Source: Peptococcaceae bacterium (GTDB lineage: Bacteria > Bacillota > DSM-12270 > Thermacetogeniales > Thermacetogeniaceae). From it: a DNA stretch of 6,222 nucleotides. The notes beneath the pieces were generated by a model. It was given only the letters and a program-made list of their open reading frames with translations. It was not told the DNA's origin and searched no databases. Location: NCBI GenBank assembly GCA_003160265.1, contig PLQY01000026.1:15202-21423 (forward strand), in the 5' to 3' direction. Of this stretch, positions 4,542-6,222 are shown in pieces (position 1 is the first letter of the stretch; each line of letters starts with the position of its first letter). The translations under genes were made by a program, and so were the position numbers.

Positions 4542-4669
4542 CCGCAGGACCTCCTAATGAATTATTTGCGCCGGAATCCGACACATAAATCCATTATATT
4601 GGGTCATGCACAATTTCGGCGGTCAGCCTGCACAATCCGGCCGGTCAACATGCTCGTTTCGCCCCGGCA
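4427..4669 (-). mobile_element. Left-end remnant of an IS21-family element
   Basis: The segment contains, in minus orientation, a terminal repeat array (4669-4602), about 60 bases of leader and the first 38 codons of istA. It is cut at about 4427 against the LysR fragment. Its terminal repeats (TGACC type) differ from the GGCTC arrays, so this is a second, different IS21-type element. The outer boundary is placed at ...CCCCGGCA (4669) only because IS21 ends usually finish in CA; it may extend a few bases further. Confidence 0.65.
4602..4669 (-). repeat. IS21-type terminal repeat array, TGACC units
   Basis: On plus, GGTCA recurs at 4602, 4621 and 4643, with a degenerate GGCAT at 4666 (spacings 19, 22, 23). 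CACAATNNCGGC-type sequence lies between units. On the minus strand this gives TGACC-N-CGGATTGTGCA units leading toward istA, as expected for binding sites of the transposase at the element's left end. Confidence 0.6.
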
Positions 4670-4680
4670 TATTCAATTAT

Positions 4681-4841
4681 CCTGCTAGATATAGAAATAT
4701 TTCTTATATTACGCGATTACTGGGAATCTATCAGGGGGTTTCCGCAGTGGAATCATTATTTGTAACTGCTCAGGAGTCAGGAGTCAGAATAAATAAGAGC
4801 TCCCTTGATGCGGAAAATGGGGGTAAAAAGCTTTAAGTTCT
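4681..4841. other. Intergenic stretch with a small tandem repeat
   Basis: No gene is recognised. It contains a perfect tandem repeat, CAGGAGT twice plus CAG (4771-4787). The plus frame crossing it has no ribosome site and no recognisable protein. No clear terminator hairpin for the ATPase gene was found on the minus strand. Confidence 0.5.
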
Positions 4842-5966
4842 TCAATCTTCACGCAAAATGTATTCTTGAAACATGGGCTCGATAAATTTGTACGACCCGC
4901 GTCCGCCTTTTTCAATAATCGCTTTAGTAGCCAAGTAATCCAACGCTCTTTTAGTTTCGTTGGAGTTATCGCTTTGAATGTAGATTGTCTTTCCGGTGGC
5001 AAGTCGCTTCAACACTTCGCGGGCACGGGTTCTTTGTCCTATCTCATCCAAAATTTCATTATAAACCTGGGTCAGGGTCAGGAGAGCACGGCTGTGTCCA
5101 AGCTGGACGTATTCCGGAGTTACAGTTTGTTCCCCTGCCTCGAGGATGGCATAGTAAATCTCCGAACAGACCAGCATGGTATCCTGAGGGTGACCGCCGG
5201 TCTGCCGCAAGATCTCTCTGACAACCCTATCATCAGCCTTAATGTGCTGTCCGGCAAATTTTTGGGTGATATACCCCAGCCATGAATCCTCTGGGATAGA
5301 AGGGATGGGGAGAACAGTGGCATAGCGGTAAAACGCTTCTTTGTGGTTGCCGAACAGGGTGTTCATCACCCCTTCTTTGGAGCCAAGAAACATGTAAGAT
5401 ACGTTCTGATGATTTTGAAAATGCGACCGCATTTTTTTATAAATTTCACTTTGATTGGCCACCCGGGAGGCGTCCTGGAATTCATCAAACAAGACAACCA
5501 TATTTTTATTGTCGTGGCTGGCAAGGGTTTCTGTCAGTTCCAGGGCATAATCCAGCAAAAGGTTTTCGTCTGGATTATCCTGGAGAAAGTTGAGGTCGAA
5601 CTCCAGATCTTGAAACTTGACTGTCAGCTTTGCCATACCAGCAATGGTTCGGGCACGGTCTTTCAAAACATCCAACGTCTTGCGAATCCCTGTTCTGTTT
5701 TCCAGACAGGCGTTGATCAGGGAGACTGCGAACTCCCGTATGTCTGAAAGTCGGAAAAAATCGACCGAGGCGGTATAATATCGCTGTTCTTTCAGACGCC
5801 TGAGGACTTCATAGGCAATAGAAGTTTTTCCTATTCTGCGCGGGCCGGCCAGCATGATGCTCTGGCCGTCGGTCAGCCTTGTCTGAACAGAAACGATAAA
5901 ATCTTCTCTGTCCACGATGTCTTTCTCTGAAACAGGCCCCCCAACAGGAAATAGTCTGCCCGGCAT
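4842..5966 (-). CDS. AAA/STAND-like ATPase (archaeal-type ATPase_2)
   Basis: A 374-residue P-loop ATPase of the PF01637/COG1672 kind, cytoplasmic. Walker A is GPRRIGKTS at 41-49, following the family-typical IVDREDFI segment. Walker B is MVVLFDE at 156-162, followed by FQDAS. The sensor-like strand YMFLGSKEGVMNTLF lies at about 191-205. The conserved GGHPQDT in the lid follows further on. The C-terminal 80 residues look like a winged helix (LKRLATGKTIYIQSDNSNETKRALDYL, then KAIIEKGGRGSYKFIEPMF). There are no membrane segments. Such ATPases often act as switches, and related ones occur in mobile or defence loci, but no substrate can be named. The ATG at 5966 is chosen because GGAGG lies 9 bases upstream; the TTG at 5984 would precede that site. 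It stands alone, with remnants on one side and an unknown ORF on the other. Confidence 0.85.
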   Translation of the reverse strand: MPGRLFPVGGPVSEKDIVDREDFIVSVQTRLTDGQSIMLAGPRRIGKTSIAYEVLRRLKEQRYYTASVDFFRLSDIREFAVSLINACLENRTGIRKTLDVLKDRARTIAGMAKLTVKFQDLEFDLNFLQDNPDENLLLDYALELTETLASHDNKNMVVLFDEFQDASRVANQSEIYKKMRSHFQNHQNVSYMFLGSKEGVMNTLFGNHKEAFYRYATVLPIPSIPEDSWLGYITQKFAGQHIKADDRVVREILRQTGGHPQDTMLVCSEIYYAILEAGEQTVTPEYVQLGHSRALLTLTQVYNEILDEIGQRTRAREVLKRLATGKTIYIQSDNSNETKRALDYLATKAIIEKGGRGSYKFIEPMFQEYILRED

Positions 5967-5996
5967 ATCGGCGCGCCTCCGCAATGTTACTCTTAG

Positions 5997-6024
5997 TGTA
6001 ATATTATATTACATAAGATGTAAT
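5997..6024. promoter_or_regulatory. Triple half-site operator before the ATPase gene
   Basis: Three 6-bp half-sites alternate in orientation with exact 5-bp spacers: TGTAAT (5997-6002), ATTACA (6008-6013), TGTAAT (6019-6024). Their starts are 11 bases apart, about one helical turn. Neighbours form two overlapping perfect 17-bp palindromes, 5997-6013 and 6008-6024, each with 7-bp arms. They cover the -10 element and the spacer of the ATPase promoter, so occupation should repress it. Confidence 0.6.
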
Positions 6025-6031
6025 AAATAAA
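6003..6031 (-). promoter_or_regulatory. Promoter of the ATPase gene
   Basis: A perfect TATAAT lies at 6008-6003 on minus. TTTATT (3 of 6) sits 17 bases upstream at 6031-6026. Transcription would begin near 5996, about 30 bases before the ATG at 5966. The -10 is embedded in the half-site array. Confidence 0.55.
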
Positions 6032-6096
6032 CAGGCGTGGATGCGATTTAAGCTTCAGGCCGGCCGCAAATGATGTCTTGAAAAATTCTGCGCTGA

Positions 6097-6222
6097 ATGC
6101 CTACCTTCAAACGCATCCGAGCCATCCGGGAACTCTATGACAAAGTGTACGCGGCTCAGTCGAAGGTATTCCTGAATGAGCAGGGACTCAAAATATATTG
6201 GCCCGGCTGCCGCCCTATGCAC
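6097..6222 (+). CDS. Unidentified ORF, 3' end beyond window
   Basis: An ATG at 6097, directly after an in-frame TGA, opens a frame of at least 42 codons reading MPTFKRIRAIRELYDKVYAA onward to the window edge. Third positions are rich in G/C, which favours real coding. There is no ribosome site, and I do not recognise the protein. A minus-strand frame over the same bases is also open, so strand is uncertain. The upstream stretch 6030-6096 shows only a GGCCGGCC palindrome (6059-6066). Confidence 0.3.
   Translation, partial: MPTFKRIRAIRELYDKVYAAQSKVFLNEQGLKIYWPGCRPMH

Noticed and set aside
4866..5747. Plus-strand ORFs opposite the ATPase gene
   Set aside because: Shadows of a gene with intact Walker motifs; none has a start signal or a recognisable domain.

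Overview
The window suggests an anaerobic Bacillota (Firmicutes), probably a clostridial, Peptococcaceae-like or Negativicutes lineage. The reasons are strong GGAGG-type ribosome sites, AT-rich promoters around moderately GC-rich genes, a hybrid-cluster-protein fragment, a MetE/UroD-type methyltransferase and an iron-sulfur-type flavoprotein. This is inference; nothing in the sequence fixes the species. The window is accessory DNA that has been rearranged repeatedly: intact genes alternate with precisely broken remnants.

Left part (1-1300, all minus strand): an AbrB-type antitoxin gene overlaps a PIN-domain toxin gene. Behind them lies an orphan HicB antitoxin whose HicA partner survives only as its last codons (411-470). 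Two hairpins at 17-137 close the unit. Upstream, 1280-1363 looks like the tail and terminator of a lost minus-strand gene.

Middle left (1300-2710): a strong ribosome site and the first 23 codons of a hybrid cluster protein (hcp) gene are fused to foreign sequence. They run through an overlapping TGATG into an intact MetE/UroD-superfamily methyltransferase-like gene.

Middle (2711-4280): a divergent pair, a flavodoxin-fold (Isf-like) reductase on minus and a MarR regulator on plus, shares an AT-rich intergenic region with a 12-bp-arm inverted repeat and a good promoter. The pair is bracketed by inverted arrays of roughly 22-bp GGCTC repeats that resemble IS21-family ends. There is no transposase inside, so the 1.57 kb unit looks like a mobile insertion cassette or a gutted IS element.

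Right part (4280-6222): a LysR N-terminal fragment is cut at codon 49 and joined tail-to-tail to the N-terminal fragment of an IS21 transposase (istA, minus), which still has its own terminal repeat array. Then comes an intact AAA/STAND-like ATPase gene on minus, whose promoter carries three alternating half-sites at 11-bp intervals. The window ends in an unidentified ORF that runs off the edge.
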